This document shows positions 27,330 through 35,505 of a stretch of DNA of 64,000 nucleotides, in pieces. A program made the position numbers and the translations under genes. Every line of letters begins with the position of its first letter. Position 1 is the first letter of the stretch. Under the pieces are notes generated by a model. The model was not told the origin of the DNA. It made no database searches and saw nothing but the letters and a program-made list of their open reading frames with translations. This DNA comes from Tenacibaculum finnmarkense (GTDB lineage Bacteria; Bacteroidota; Bacteroidia; Flavobacteriales; Flavobacteriaceae): the NCBI RefSeq assembly GCF_900239185.1, contig NZ_OENA01000080.1:1-64000 (forward strand), written 5' to 3'.

Positions 27330-27791
27330 ATGATAAAACTAGATGCTATCGATTTAAAAATATTGCGAATTTTACAAGAAGATTGTAAGAAAACTGCCAA
27401 AGAAATTTCTGAAAAATTAAATTTAACCATCTCTCCTATTTATGAACGAATTAAGCGCTTAGAAAAAACAGGCATAATTAAAAACTACGTTGCTATTTTA
27501 GATAAAAAACGCATACAAATGCCTGTAACTGCTATTTGTATGGTATCGCTCCGATGTCACGACGAAGGTTTTATTGATAAATTTGAAGCGCAAGTAAAAG
27601 AATTAAAAGAAGTTCAGAAATGCTATCACATGGCAGGAAAAGTAGATTTTTTTCTACAGATAAATCTAAATGATTTAGAAGATTACCACGATTTTGTTCG
27701 CTTAAAACTCTCAAAAATTGACAATATTGGTGTTTTAGAGAGTTACTTTGTACTTAAAGAAATAATGGACAAAACAGCTTATTATTTATAA
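27330..27791 (+). CDS. Lrp/AsnC-family transcriptional regulator
   Basis: 153 residues. Winged HTH (LDAIDLKILRILQEDCKKTAKEI..., recognition part SPIYERIKRLEKTGII) and RAM domain (about 65-145, with YHMAGKVDFFLQINLND). Head-to-head with threonine dehydrogenase, so likely an amino-acid-responsive regulator of it, parallel to the Lrp control of tdh known in enterics. Distinct sequence from the Lrp gene at 23527. Confidence 0.92.
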   Translation: MIKLDAIDLKILRILQEDCKKTAKEISEKLNLTISPIYERIKRLEKTGIIKNYVAILDKKRIQMPVTAICMVSLRCHDEGFIDKFEAQVKELKEVQKCYHMAGKVDFFLQINLNDLEDYHDFVRLKLSKIDNIGVLESYFVLKEIMDKTAYYL

Positions 27792-27855
27792 AACAACAGA
27801 CCTCAACACACGCAATATTTATTTAAACACAATATTTAAAAAAAATTAAGGCAAA

Positions 27856-27891
27856 TAAAAAACCTCATCAAATAAATGATGAGGTTTTTTT
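27856..27891. terminator. Bidirectional terminator between Lrp gene and cspA
   Basis: AAAAACCTCATC (27858-27869) / GATGAGGTTTTTT (27879-27891) with A/T runs on both sides. Confidence 0.88.
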
Positions 27892-27911
27892 GAAAATATA
27901 TGGATTATATA

Positions 27912-28103
27912 TTAGATCACTTTTACGTTCACTGCGTTTGGTCCTTTGTTTCCTTCTTCTAAATCGAATTCAACTTGGTCACCTTCTCTAATCTCATCGA
28001 TTAAACCTGAAACGTGTACAAAGTGGTCTTTTTCAACACCTTCTTCTGTAATAAAACCAAATCCTTTAGTGTCGTTGAAAAATTTTACTATTCCTTTACT
28101 CAT
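27912..28103 (-). CDS. Cold-shock protein, CspA family (copy 1)
   Basis: 63 residues from ATG 28103 (MSKGIVKFFNDTKGFGFI). RNP1 KGFGFIT and RNP2 DHFVHVS give the RNA-binding cold-shock OB fold. Longer frames upstream run through the promoter. Nearly identical in protein to the copies at 39942 and 42710 (three or four differences). It acts as an RNA chaperone, probably with a long structured 5' leader. Confidence 0.93.
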   Translation of the reverse strand: MSKGIVKFFNDTKGFGFITEEGVEKDHFVHVSGLIDEIREGDQVEFDLEEGNKGPNAVNVKVI

Positions 28104-28142
28104 TGTAATGTAAATTATATTGTTAGTACTTATATTATATTG

Positions 28143-28150
28143 CAAATATA
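28143..28150 (-). promoter_or_regulatory. Promoter -7 box of cspA copy 1
   Basis: TATATTTG on the minus strand, 40 bases before ATG 28103; it excludes the longer frame starting at 28175. Confidence 0.6.
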
Positions 28151-28343
28151 GTTCCATTAATCTAAAATACAGCATGATATAACCCTATTTTATATAAAAA
28201 AAATAAAATAAACTTCCTAGCCTACAGCCCTATTGATTTTTTAATAATTTTAGCAGCCTAAAAAACAATATAAACAACTATTGTTTAAGTAATTAATTTG
28301 ATTACAACAGGCAATTAATGTCATGTAATGTTTGTGCATAAAT

Positions 28344-28371
28344 AAAAAACCTGCACAGTTTATTACTGTGC
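28344..28371 (-). terminator. Terminator of the 28427-28846 gene
   Basis: Stem GCACAGT (28353-28359) / ACTGTGC (28365-28371), followed on the minus strand by AGG and a run of six T (28344-28349). Confidence 0.75.
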
Positions 28372-28426
28372 AAGTCTTAAAGAATCTAACAGATCCTTCT
28401 CTTTCTCACTATATTTTAAAATATAT

Positions 28427-28846
28427 TTATATAAAAAGTATAGATGCAACAATCATCCATCCCCCAACAATAAGCCCAAACAAACCTAGTTTCCCTAGTT
28501 TTGGCGCTAATTTTTCTCTTAATGCTTCTCCTTTTTGTTGAGCTGCTTCATTTTTACTTAGCAATAACTTACTAATCATACCAAAGCCTAACATAAAACC
28601 CAAGGCTGCTTGCACAAAACTTCCTGCTAAGAGCGTACTCCACCAAATTGGTAATGATGTTAACCAAGCAATGTTTAAAAAAGCTGAAATAATCCCCCAA
28701 ATACCCCCTAAACAAAAAACTAAACCAATCCAACCTTGATAAGGTTCAATTTTATCTAACAATTCTTTTGCGTTTGGTTTTTTTGCTAAAATTAAGGATG
28801 GCACTGCTATAATACTTAAAAGGATTAATGTAATTCCGTAAATCAT
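28427..28846 (-). CDS. Conserved hypothetical inner-membrane protein
   Basis: 139 residues with four hydrophobic segments (about 1-20, 39-58, 66-96 and 120-139). A lysine- and glutamate-rich linker [19 protein letters not shown] and a second one with [20 protein letters not shown] separate them. I do not recognise a domain. Own promoter region and terminator, separate from neighbours. Confidence 0.7.
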   Translation of the reverse strand: MIYGITLILLSIIAVPSLILAKKPNAKELLDKIEPYQGWIGLVFCLGGIWGIISAFLNIAWLTSLPIWWSTLLAGSFVQAALGFMLGFGMISKLLLSKNEAAQQKGEALREKLAPKLGKLGLFGLIVGGWMIVASILFI

Positions 28847-28963
28847 AATTTTTTTAGTTTTTAATTAAGTTAGTTTTATGATGCAAATTTGCAGGAATCC
28901 TTAACTATATTTCAGCCCAAATACCGTGAAAATTAATACCCTACTTTCAGGGATATAATCATT

Positions 28964-29314
28964 TTAATCTAATTCAGCCCTTGAAAACAAATCTTGAATT
29001 AATTCTTCATTTTCACAAGCTTCTTTAAATGCGACTATAAATTTCTGTAACGCTTCTTTATCTTTTGAATACGCACAAAACATACTTCCTTCTGGATCAA
29101 AATTAATAAGCTCTTTTAATGCTGGCATTTTTTCATTTAAAAACACACAAGCCAACGAACACCAGTCATAACCGCCGCCTTCAAAACCTTCATCTGATCT
29201 TGTTTCGAAAATTTCATCTTTAAACTCTCCTACGTTTAAACAAACTGAATAACTATCTGAATGTTTTACCCAAAAAAAAGGCTTAATCTTACTTTCAAAT
29301 TCTTTAATTTCCAT
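28964..29314 (-). CDS. Imm51-type immunity-like protein
   Basis: 116 residues, cytoplasmic, acidic. The arrangement FEGGGYDWCSLACVFLNEKMP followed by INFDPEGSMFCAYSKDKEAL matches my knowledge of the Imm51 immunity family, which protects against polymorphic toxins. No toxin gene is adjacent; neighbours are a membrane protein and a two-component system. It may be an orphan immunity gene kept against toxins from other strains, or it may have been repurposed. Confidence 0.6.
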   Translation of the reverse strand: MEIKEFESKIKPFFWVKHSDSYSVCLNVGEFKDEIFETRSDEGFEGGGYDWCSLACVFLNEKMPALKELINFDPEGSMFCAYSKDKEALQKFIVAFKEACENEELIQDLFSRAELD

Positions 29315-29350
29315 AATTACTGTTTTTTAACTTAATTATTTTATAAAATC

Positions 29351-29995
29351 TTATAAAATCCCTTCTTCTATTGCATAGCGTGTTAATCCAGCAATATTAC
29401 GTACACCTAACTTTGCTATTAAATTTTTACGATAACTCTCTATAGTATGTGTGCTTAAAAATAATTGAGAAGCAATTTCTTTAGTAGTAAATTCCTTAGC
29501 TATTAACTTTAATACTTCTTTTTCTCTCTTGGTTAAAGAAACTAAAGGCTTCGACTTCGCTGCAAATAGAGCTTCCATTAAAATATTCTTTATTCTAGAT
29601 GAAAAATAATTTTCGCCTTCAAGGATCGTTTTAATCGCTTTTAAAAGTTCATTTTTAGCGGCATTTTTAGATAAATAACCATTGGTATTCGCATCAATTA
29701 ACTGTTGAATTTTAACAGGTTCTTCCAGCATACTAACTACTAAGGTTTTTACTTGCGGAAACGCTTCTTTAATAGCCTTATTTAAAGTGATACCGTCCAT
29801 TTCTGGCATATTAATATCTGTGATAACTAAATCTATTTTTGGTGTTTTATTAATTTGCAGATATTTAAGAACTTGAGTTCCTGTTTTTGCGGCTAATACA
29901 ATCGTTATATTTTTTTCTTCGGACAGAATACTACGTAATCCGTCTAAAAACATACTGTGATCATCTGCAATTATAATATTATATTCTTTTATCAT
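29351..29995 (-). CDS. NarL/LuxR-family response regulator
   Basis: 214 residues. Receiver domain 1-120 with acidic pocket DDH near the N-terminus and phospho-acceptor Asp in DLVITDINMPEMDG; C-terminal LuxR HTH (LTKREKEVLKLIAKEFTTKEIA, then STHTIESYRKNLIAKLGV). Its start is 3 bases from the stop of the histidine kinase, so both form an operon and very likely a cognate pair. The signal is unknown. Confidence 0.93.
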   Translation of the reverse strand: MIKEYNIIIADDHSMFLDGLRSILSEEKNITIVLAAKTGTQVLKYLQINKTPKIDLVITDINMPEMDGITLNKAIKEAFPQVKTLVVSMLEEPVKIQQLIDANTNGYLSKNAAKNELLKAIKTILEGENYFSSRIKNILMEALFAAKSKPLVSLTKREKEVLKLIAKEFTTKEIASQLFLSTHTIESYRKNLIAKLGVRNIAGLTRYAIEEGIL

Positions 29996-29998
29996 AAA

Positions 29999-31945
29999 TT
30001 AATTTTGTTGTGGAATACTTATTGTTATTACCGTACCTCTATTTAATGCCGAATCTATCGAAAACAAACCATTAAACGCCTTTACTCTATGTTCAATATT
30101 TAAAATACCGATTCCTTTGCTTGTCTTTTTTATATCAAAACCAACTCCGTCATCTTCATAAAGAAACTCAATACTATTATCTTGTTCAATAACGATTAAT
30201 TGCAAGGCTATTTCCGTAGCTTTAGCATGTTTAAAAGCATTGGTAATCAATTCCTTTATAATATTGAATAAATTAGATTGTAATGTGTAATTTAAAGTAT
30301 TTACGGCATTTTCAGGATACGCATCAAAATTAATAACTACGCTATTGTTTTGTTCTAAAGATGTGATATAATTTTTAATTAAATACGTAAAATTATTTTC
30401 TTTAAATTCATCAGGAATTAAACTATGAGAAATATCTCGAACATGTTGATAGGTTTTTTCTAATTGAATAAGTAACGAGCCTACTTCAGGATTACGGGCT
30501 ACTAAATTGGTCATTTGTAGTTTTATCCCCGAAATATTACCACCAATACTATCATGTAATTCTCTAGCAATACGATCTCTTTCTTTATTCTGAACCACAA
30601 TCGTATTTTTAACCAATGCTAATTCTTGTGTTTGTAATACCGAAGTCATTTCTTTTTGACGTAATATTTCCTGTTGCTTCCCAAGTAAACTCTGTGTTTG
30701 CAGCTTTTGATAATAAACAACCAACAACAAAATAATAGGAATCAGAATGATTAAAAAAGCTATTAAGATACCGTATTTTACTGTTTTTTGATATTCAATT
30801 TCTGTTCTATTATGTACTTGATCTTCTTGAAGTATATGTATCTTTTTTTCTTTTTTTAGTGTTTCATACTTAAATTCTAAATCTCTTATAAACCGCTTAT
30901 TCTGCCCTAAAATAATTCTACGATTAATACCCTCTAATTGTGTTTTTAAATTATACGCATTTTTATAATTCTCTTTTGATACATAAACACGAACTAAGGC
31001 TTTCACTATTTTTTGTTGCAAATTCAATTGATTCCACTGTACCGCATTAACGTATGCTGTACTAAGTATAATTTCAGCAACCTGATAATTTTTACTGACA
31101 CTATAAATTTCTCCTTGATTTAAAATTATAGCGATATAAAGATCATAATAACCTGATTTTATAGCTTTATCTTTAATTTTCGTAAAAATACCAAGCGATT
31201 CATTTAACTTTCCTTCTAATAATTTTAAACGACCTAATGCAATTTGAAATCGTATATAAATCCTCGGATATTTTTCTTTATTAAGCGTTTGTAAGGTATT
31301 TTTTATTAGTTTTTCAGCATTTTCAAGTTCATTATTTAAAAGATAATAATTTGAACGGGCTATTTTATAATAAAGCAACGTAGTTAACGTATTACAAACA
31401 GGCGCTACCTCATCTAAAATAGAAGCTGCTTTTAAGCTTTCTTTCCTTAAAATATAGGTTTCAGCTAAGGCTAGTTTAAAATATGGAAATATCAGTCTTT
31501 TTTTTTCTTCGGATTTTTCTTCGGATAAACGAATCCCTTCTATAAAATATCTTGTAGATTCATCTAACAAACCCATACTTTGCGAACCCAAACCTTTATA
31601 AAACAACGATTTTAATTGATATTTAGATTTAAACCCCTGATTACCTTTCAAACCTTTCAGTTTCAGATTTAAAACCTCATCTTTAAGCATGCTTCCATAA
31701 TGAAAAAGAGAATCAGCATTTTTTGACTGTATAAATTGTGTCGCAATGCTATCTAAAATAACAATCCGTTCCCTAGGTTCTATAGCATTATTTAATGATT
31801 TATATAATTGCCTATTTACTACTTCGGGGTTATATCCGAAGAATACAAAATGATCTTCTTTATCTTGTGCATACGTTGATGACAAACACATAAAAATAAA
31901 GAATCCGAAAATTTTACAAGTATAATAATTGATAAGTTGCTTCAT
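29999..31945 (-). CDS. TPR-containing sensor histidine kinase (HisKA_3 type)
   Basis: 648 residues. Signal peptide (1-26, FFIFMCLSSTYAQ), about 330 residues of TPR-like helical repeats in the periplasm, one membrane helix (391-412), a short coiled coil, the dimerisation/phosphoacceptor region with ARELHDSIGGNISG (His 464) and a HATPase domain with IIKELITNAFKHA and DDGVGFDIKKTSKGIGILN. It is the usual Bacteroidetes partner of a NarL-type regulator. The signal is likely an envelope or protein-binding cue. Confidence 0.92.
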   Translation of the reverse strand: MKQLINYYTCKIFGFFIFMCLSSTYAQDKEDHFVFFGYNPEVVNRQLYKSLNNAIEPRERIVILDSIATQFIQSKNADSLFHYGSMLKDEVLNLKLKGLKGNQGFKSKYQLKSLFYKGLGSQSMGLLDESTRYFIEGIRLSEEKSEEKKRLIFPYFKLALAETYILRKESLKAASILDEVAPVCNTLTTLLYYKIARSNYYLLNNELENAEKLIKNTLQTLNKEKYPRIYIRFQIALGRLKLLEGKLNESLGIFTKIKDKAIKSGYYDLYIAIILNQGEIYSVSKNYQVAEIILSTAYVNAVQWNQLNLQQKIVKALVRVYVSKENYKNAYNLKTQLEGINRRIILGQNKRFIRDLEFKYETLKKEKKIHILQEDQVHNRTEIEYQKTVKYGILIAFLIILIPIILLLVVYYQKLQTQSLLGKQQEILRQKEMTSVLQTQELALVKNTIVVQNKERDRIARELHDSIGGNISGIKLQMTNLVARNPEVGSLLIQLEKTYQHVRDISHSLIPDEFKENNFTYLIKNYITSLEQNNSVVINFDAYPENAVNTLNYTLQSNLFNIIKELITNAFKHAKATEIALQLIVIEQDNSIEFLYEDDGVGFDIKKTSKGIGILNIEHRVKAFNGLFSIDSALNRGTVITISIPQQN

Positions 31946-32042
31946 GTTGTAACGAAAGTAGTTTAATACTGTTAACTTAATAACAATATTAAACTATTTA
32001 TAAAATAATAAACTCACTGTTTTTAGGGGTAGTTTTTATGTT

Positions 32043-32459
32043 TTATGATTTTAAACTTTTAAAAGTTAAAATTAAAATTAATGAAAGTATAGCTTGAAGA
32101 AGGTATAAAGGGTAAATTGTTTTATTTAAAAGGGTGTATTGCCAAGAATTTTTATCTAAAGTATCTTCTTTGTTCAATTTAAGATTAAAATCAATATCAA
32201 GTTCTTCCTTTATTCTAGTTCTATTATATAAATCTCTATATCCTTTCTCTTGGCTTAAATAATAAGAATCTAACCCCCAAAAAATAAAAAGAGAAAAATA
32301 GATAATTGATGCATATAATATATTCGAATTATTAGCCGATAAAGCTAATAAAGCGGATGAAATGGTTATACTCATTCCTTTAATTTGAAAAGAGTTTCTA
32401 TTCATTCGAGTAATTATATTTTGAATAAACTCTAGATGCTTAATTTTATTTTCATTCAT
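32043..32459 (-). CDS. Three-helix membrane protein at the end of the TIR operon
   Basis: 138 residues. N-terminal amphipathic start (HLEFIQNIITRMNRNSFQIKG), two membrane helices in a hairpin (about 24-42 and 45-63), a conserved-looking YYLSQEKGYRDLYNRTR cytoplasmic segment, and a third helix at 112-132. From memory, proteins with this MNRNSFQIKG / LSQE-YR-LYN pattern occur beside TIR proteins, but I cannot name a Pfam family. It starts 5 bases after the Nmad2 stop. Inference: it could be the membrane effector that responds to a TIR-made signal. Confidence 0.6.
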   Translation of the reverse strand: MNENKIKHLEFIQNIITRMNRNSFQIKGMSITISSALLALSANNSNILYASIIYFSLFIFWGLDSYYLSQEKGYRDLYNRTRIKEELDIDFNLKLNKEDTLDKNSWQYTLLNKTIYPLYLLQAILSLILILTFKSLKS

Positions 32460-32464
32460 AATAT

Positions 32465-33085
32465 TTAAAATTCTAATTTCATTTGTTTATATTGATTCCA
32501 GTTAATAGGATCTCCTGATATTCCTTTCTTAATTTTTTTTTGATTTTGAATCCAATCCATAAATTGTATACCAATTTCGGATAAACCCTTATACTTCATT
32601 CCTTGTTTTTTTTTACAAAGTTTTCTAAATTCATCAGGGATTAATATAGAAGAGTCTCCCAAGTAATAAAAATTACTAGAAATCAGAACGGTATTTGCAC
32701 TAGTATCTCTTTTTTTATGTTTTTCTTTATCTACAACTGAATGAGCTGATTTTTCTTGAATCCAATCATCAGAATCATTGTTTTTATGATAGAAATTATC
32801 CCCATACATTTGCATTAAACTACCATTAAGTATTGGTTTTTTGAAGGTAAACCGAGAATCCATCCAGTATTCTTCAAATGTCATTTTCTCTGTTAATTGC
32901 ATTGCATAAATGAAGTGATTTAATTTCCCCATTTTTTCACTTCCAGTTCCTATTATCCAATCACCAATATTAAGATTTCTATTTTTTCTTATATTAGGTT
33001 TACACACAGCCAATGTGCAATAGTTCCAAAATGGATTAGGTGCTAAGCCTAAATCGTGTTTAATTACGTAAGAAAAAAATTCCAT
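32465..33085 (-). CDS. Nucleotide-modification-associated protein, Nmad2 type
   Basis: 206 residues. The N-terminus FFSYVIKHDLGLAPNPFWNYCTLAVCKP, then IGDWIIGTGS and LIYAM-type (HFIYAMQLTEKMTFEEYW), LNGSLMQMYGDNFYHKN, and TVLISSNFYYLGDSS are the standing features of the Nmad2 family described in computational work on modified-base systems. The activity is not known; a base- or nucleotide-recognition role is proposed for the family. It lies 7 bases downstream of the TIR gene, so probably co-translated. Confidence 0.75.
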   Translation of the reverse strand: MEFFSYVIKHDLGLAPNPFWNYCTLAVCKPNIRKNRNLNIGDWIIGTGSEKMGKLNHFIYAMQLTEKMTFEEYWMDSRFTFKKPILNGSLMQMYGDNFYHKNNDSDDWIQEKSAHSVVDKEKHKKRDTSANTVLISSNFYYLGDSSILIPDEFRKLCKKKQGMKYKGLSEIGIQFMDWIQNQKKIKKGISGDPINWNQYKQMKLEF

Positions 33086-33092
33086 AATAACC

Positions 33093-33575
33093 TTAACATT
33101 TTATTTTTTCCATTTGATATAAAGGCTCTCTTTCTGTACCTGATGGAGTTTCTTGTGGAATCTCCTTTTCATTCATTATATCAACTAATCTATCAATAGA
33201 ATTCCAACCAATAGTTGCTACTCCATATTTTTTTAAACCCACTGGTAGCTCTGCCGTTTCTTTACTTCCATGGGCATAAACACCGATTATTTTTTTATTT
33301 TGTTTAATTGCTTCTTTAATTTCATAATCAACCCAAGGTCTAGTATGTGTCTTATCTCCTATTAAGCAAATAAACGAACCAGACCAACTAATTTGTCTTC
33401 TAAGAAGTCTTTCTATAACTTCTTTACTTGGTCGCTTTCGCTCTGTGTGCTTTGTACTATCTACAGAATAATTCCTAACTTTATAATTACTTTCTGCAAA
33501 TCTTTCTTTTAACCTTTGAACTTTGTCATCATCTTTACCGTAATGGCTTATAAATACATTGTTTCCTTTTTCCAT
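33093..33575 (-). CDS. TIR-domain protein (ThsB/DUF1863-like)
   Basis: 160 residues, a single domain. VFISHYGKDDDKVQRLKERF at the start, FICLIGDKTHTRPWVDYEIKEAI with Glu 85 in the position of the TIR catalytic glutamate, and KKIIGVYAHG as a further core strand. This is the ThsB-like (MTH538) type of TIR, known in Thoeris systems to make a cyclic ADP-ribose isomer from NAD+ on infection. There is no ThsA-like sirtuin or SLOG effector nearby. A 50-residue tail has no recognisable domain. Located in the middle of the hypermodification-type operon. Confidence 0.75.
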   Translation of the reverse strand: MEKGNNVFISHYGKDDDKVQRLKERFAESNYKVRNYSVDSTKHTERKRPSKEVIERLLRRQISWSGSFICLIGDKTHTRPWVDYEIKEAIKQNKKIIGVYAHGSKETAELPVGLKKYGVATIGWNSIDRLVDIMNEKEIPQETPSGTEREPLYQMEKIKC

Positions 33576-33592
33576 ATAGCATTTTATTTTAA

Positions 33593-34609
33593 TTAAATAT
33601 TTTTTATTTTATCATTTATTTTCCATTTTGGAGGGTACCAATAATTAATAATAGAATTATTCTTTTTTTGTCGATAAATTTGTTTTATTCTTTTTCTCCC
33701 AGATATACCATCAATATCAGGATGAGCCACCCTTGAATATTTATCTACTTCACAAAATAAATTTTGGCAATCTATTAATTGTAATCTTCTGCCCCACAAA
33801 TCTTTAAAATCTAAGTCTAATCTTAAAACCTCTTTTTCTTGTCTATCAGTTACATATTTTATTATATCAGATTGACTATAGCCTCCTATATCCGTAAAGC
33901 ATTTTTTTATACCATCTAGAGCTCCAGGACCAGGGAAAACAAAATCCATTTCATTAAAATCACATAAAAGACTATAGTTTATGTCTGTCGCATATTGATA
34001 CCCTAAGAAATTTCCAATTGTTGGGTAGGATTTTAATAAATAAAATAAACTTTCTAAGCTTTTTAACTCACTAATCTTCTCATCTAATTTATCATTCATC
34101 ATAAATTCAATTAATTTAAGATGATTCCGATGTTTTTTACTATATCCAAAAGTACTTCTTCCTGAAGTCATTATATATGCTCCAGAATAAATTGCTTTTC
34201 CCGAAGTCATTATATCTGTTAATATTTTATCATATAACTCATACTTGTAATTTTTAAAAGAAATATCTCCAATTTTTTTACTCAATGACTCCCAAGTTTC
34301 AATTTTATTAAATATCTTAAAAAGTAATATTCTAAATAAAACTTCTTTAGGTTCTTGGCTATGAGTATTATTATAAATTATTTCTTTTATTAAGTATTGA
34401 CTGACTCTATCTGAAGCACGGTAAGCATTGGTAAACTTATGTTTTATTAGTATTTCATCTTCAGTCCATATTTCTTTTTTATTTATTTTATTAAAGAAAA
34501 TATTTTGTCTTTCTGTCGCAAATTTCCAGTAAGTATCATATACTTTAGATTTTTTTGGTACAGTATTTTTTATAATTAATTCCAATTTTATTATTAGTTT
34601 AAACAACAA
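33593..34609 (-). CDS. Putative DNA-base hypermodification protein (5-hmdU kinase helical-domain group)
   Basis: 338 residues, nearly all helical. Motifs as I know them for the HMUDK_hel / thymine hypermodification group are YWKFATERQNIFF, FTNAYRASDRVSQYLI, VLFRILLFKIFNKIETW, AYIMTSG and FVFPGPGALDGIKKCF, the last resembling a helix-hairpin-helix. No P-loop is present, so the kinase part seen in phage versions is missing. It may bind modified thymine or transfer a group to it (inference). The gene lies 64 bases after the MazG-C-like gene and 17 before the TIR gene. Confidence 0.65.
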   Translation of the reverse strand: MLFKLIIKLELIIKNTVPKKSKVYDTYWKFATERQNIFFNKINKKEIWTEDEILIKHKFTNAYRASDRVSQYLIKEIIYNNTHSQEPKEVLFRILLFKIFNKIETWESLSKKIGDISFKNYKYELYDKILTDIMTSGKAIYSGAYIMTSGRSTFGYSKKHRNHLKLIEFMMNDKLDEKISELKSLESLFYLLKSYPTIGNFLGYQYATDINYSLLCDFNEMDFVFPGPGALDGIKKCFTDIGGYSQSDIIKYVTDRQEKEVLRLDLDFKDLWGRRLQLIDCQNLFCEVDKYSRVAHPDIDGISGRKRIKQIYRQKKNNSIINYWYPPKWKINDKIKNI

Positions 34610-34673
34610 GAACTAGCATTAAGCCAGTTCTTATATTAATGATTTATTTTATAACAAATAGATTATTCAGTAA

Positions 34674-35255
34674 TTACCCTATAAAAACAACTCTTCTATC
34701 TATTGAATTAAATTCTATTTTTCCGCCTTTATTAGCAATAAGTTTTCTGAATAAGCTATAGCCTTTTACGATGGCTTTTTCCCATTCAGTTTTTGTTTTT
34801 ACTTTTACCTCAAAAGATTCTGTCATTTGCTTTATTGTCTTTAATAAAACCTTACTAACCTTTTTATTTTTAAAGAGATTTTTTCTTTTAGCTTCATTAA
34901 AGAGCATTAGAGATATAGCTTCTTCTGTTATAGTAGCTCTTGCTCCATCTTCATACGTATCAATAATTGGAATACTTTTCCTTTTTCTTTTAAGCATGGA
35001 TCTAGTACAAGGAGACCAATCAAGCATTGTAGCAAATGTATAATGAAATACATCGTGGTAACGATAAAAATCTTTTTCATAAGAATTATCATCAATAACA
35101 TCTCCTATTTGAACTCCATCAATAGTAATTCGAACAGCCCCTTCTCTTTGCTTATTATTAATTTCAGTAAATTCTACAACAAAAGAATTTGGCAACTTTT
35201 CATTTTGATTAAAAGTTGAATCTAATAAATTTATATTTTGTAGATTATTTTTCAT
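34674..35255 (-). CDS. MazG C-terminal-domain-like protein
   Basis: 193 residues. The central part YRYHDVFHYTFATMLDWSPC, SMLKRKRKS and EDGARATITEEAISLMLFNEA matches what I know of the MazG_C module, found with nucleotide pyrophosphohydrolases and in modified-base clusters. The His/Asp/Glu pattern (HDxxH, DGARA-EEA) could build a metal site, as in dNTP-hydrolysing folds. There is no separate MazG domain in this protein. Its first 11 bases overlap the preceding small gene, so the two are translationally linked. Confidence 0.6.
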   Translation of the reverse strand: MKNNLQNINLLDSTFNQNEKLPNSFVVEFTEINNKQREGAVRITIDGVQIGDVIDDNSYEKDFYRYHDVFHYTFATMLDWSPCTRSMLKRKRKSIPIIDTYEDGARATITEEAISLMLFNEAKRKNLFKNKKVSKVLLKTIKQMTESFEVKVKTKTEWEKAIVKGYSLFRKLIANKGGKIEFNSIDRRVVFIG

Positions 35256-35454
35256 GTAAACCTAATTCTAGTGGTGCTCTTACTTTATCTATATTATCTA
35301 ATTTACGTAAAATAATTTGTTCAAACTTAATTATTTGTTTATTTTCATTCCTTTTTGCTTCAACTCCAAATTTATATCCAGAATTAAATTGATTTGAATT
35401 ATAATACTGCTTAATATTCAAAAATATAAGTAAAGAAATAAAAATACCTAACAT
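35245..35454 (-). CDS. Small single-helix membrane protein, possibly 5'-truncated by frameshift
   Basis: 69 residues from ATG 35454: an N-terminal membrane helix (about 1-13, LGIFISLLIFL), then a polar tail. The same frame is open further upstream. An ATG at 35504, one base after the stop of the dcd-like gene, would join this frame if the A run (six A, 35496-35501) had one more A, giving 86 residues starting MKKRITTAEGNTTTWRWM. So either the internal ATG is used or the gene is frameshifted. No family recognised. Confidence 0.45.
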   Translation of the reverse strand: MLGIFISLLIFLNIKQYYNSNQFNSGYKFGVEAKRNENKQIIKFEQIILRKLDNIDKVRAPLELGLHEK

Positions 35455-35505
35455 CCACCGCCACGTGGTAGTGTTCCCTTCAGCTGTTGTTATTCTTTTT
35501 TCATA

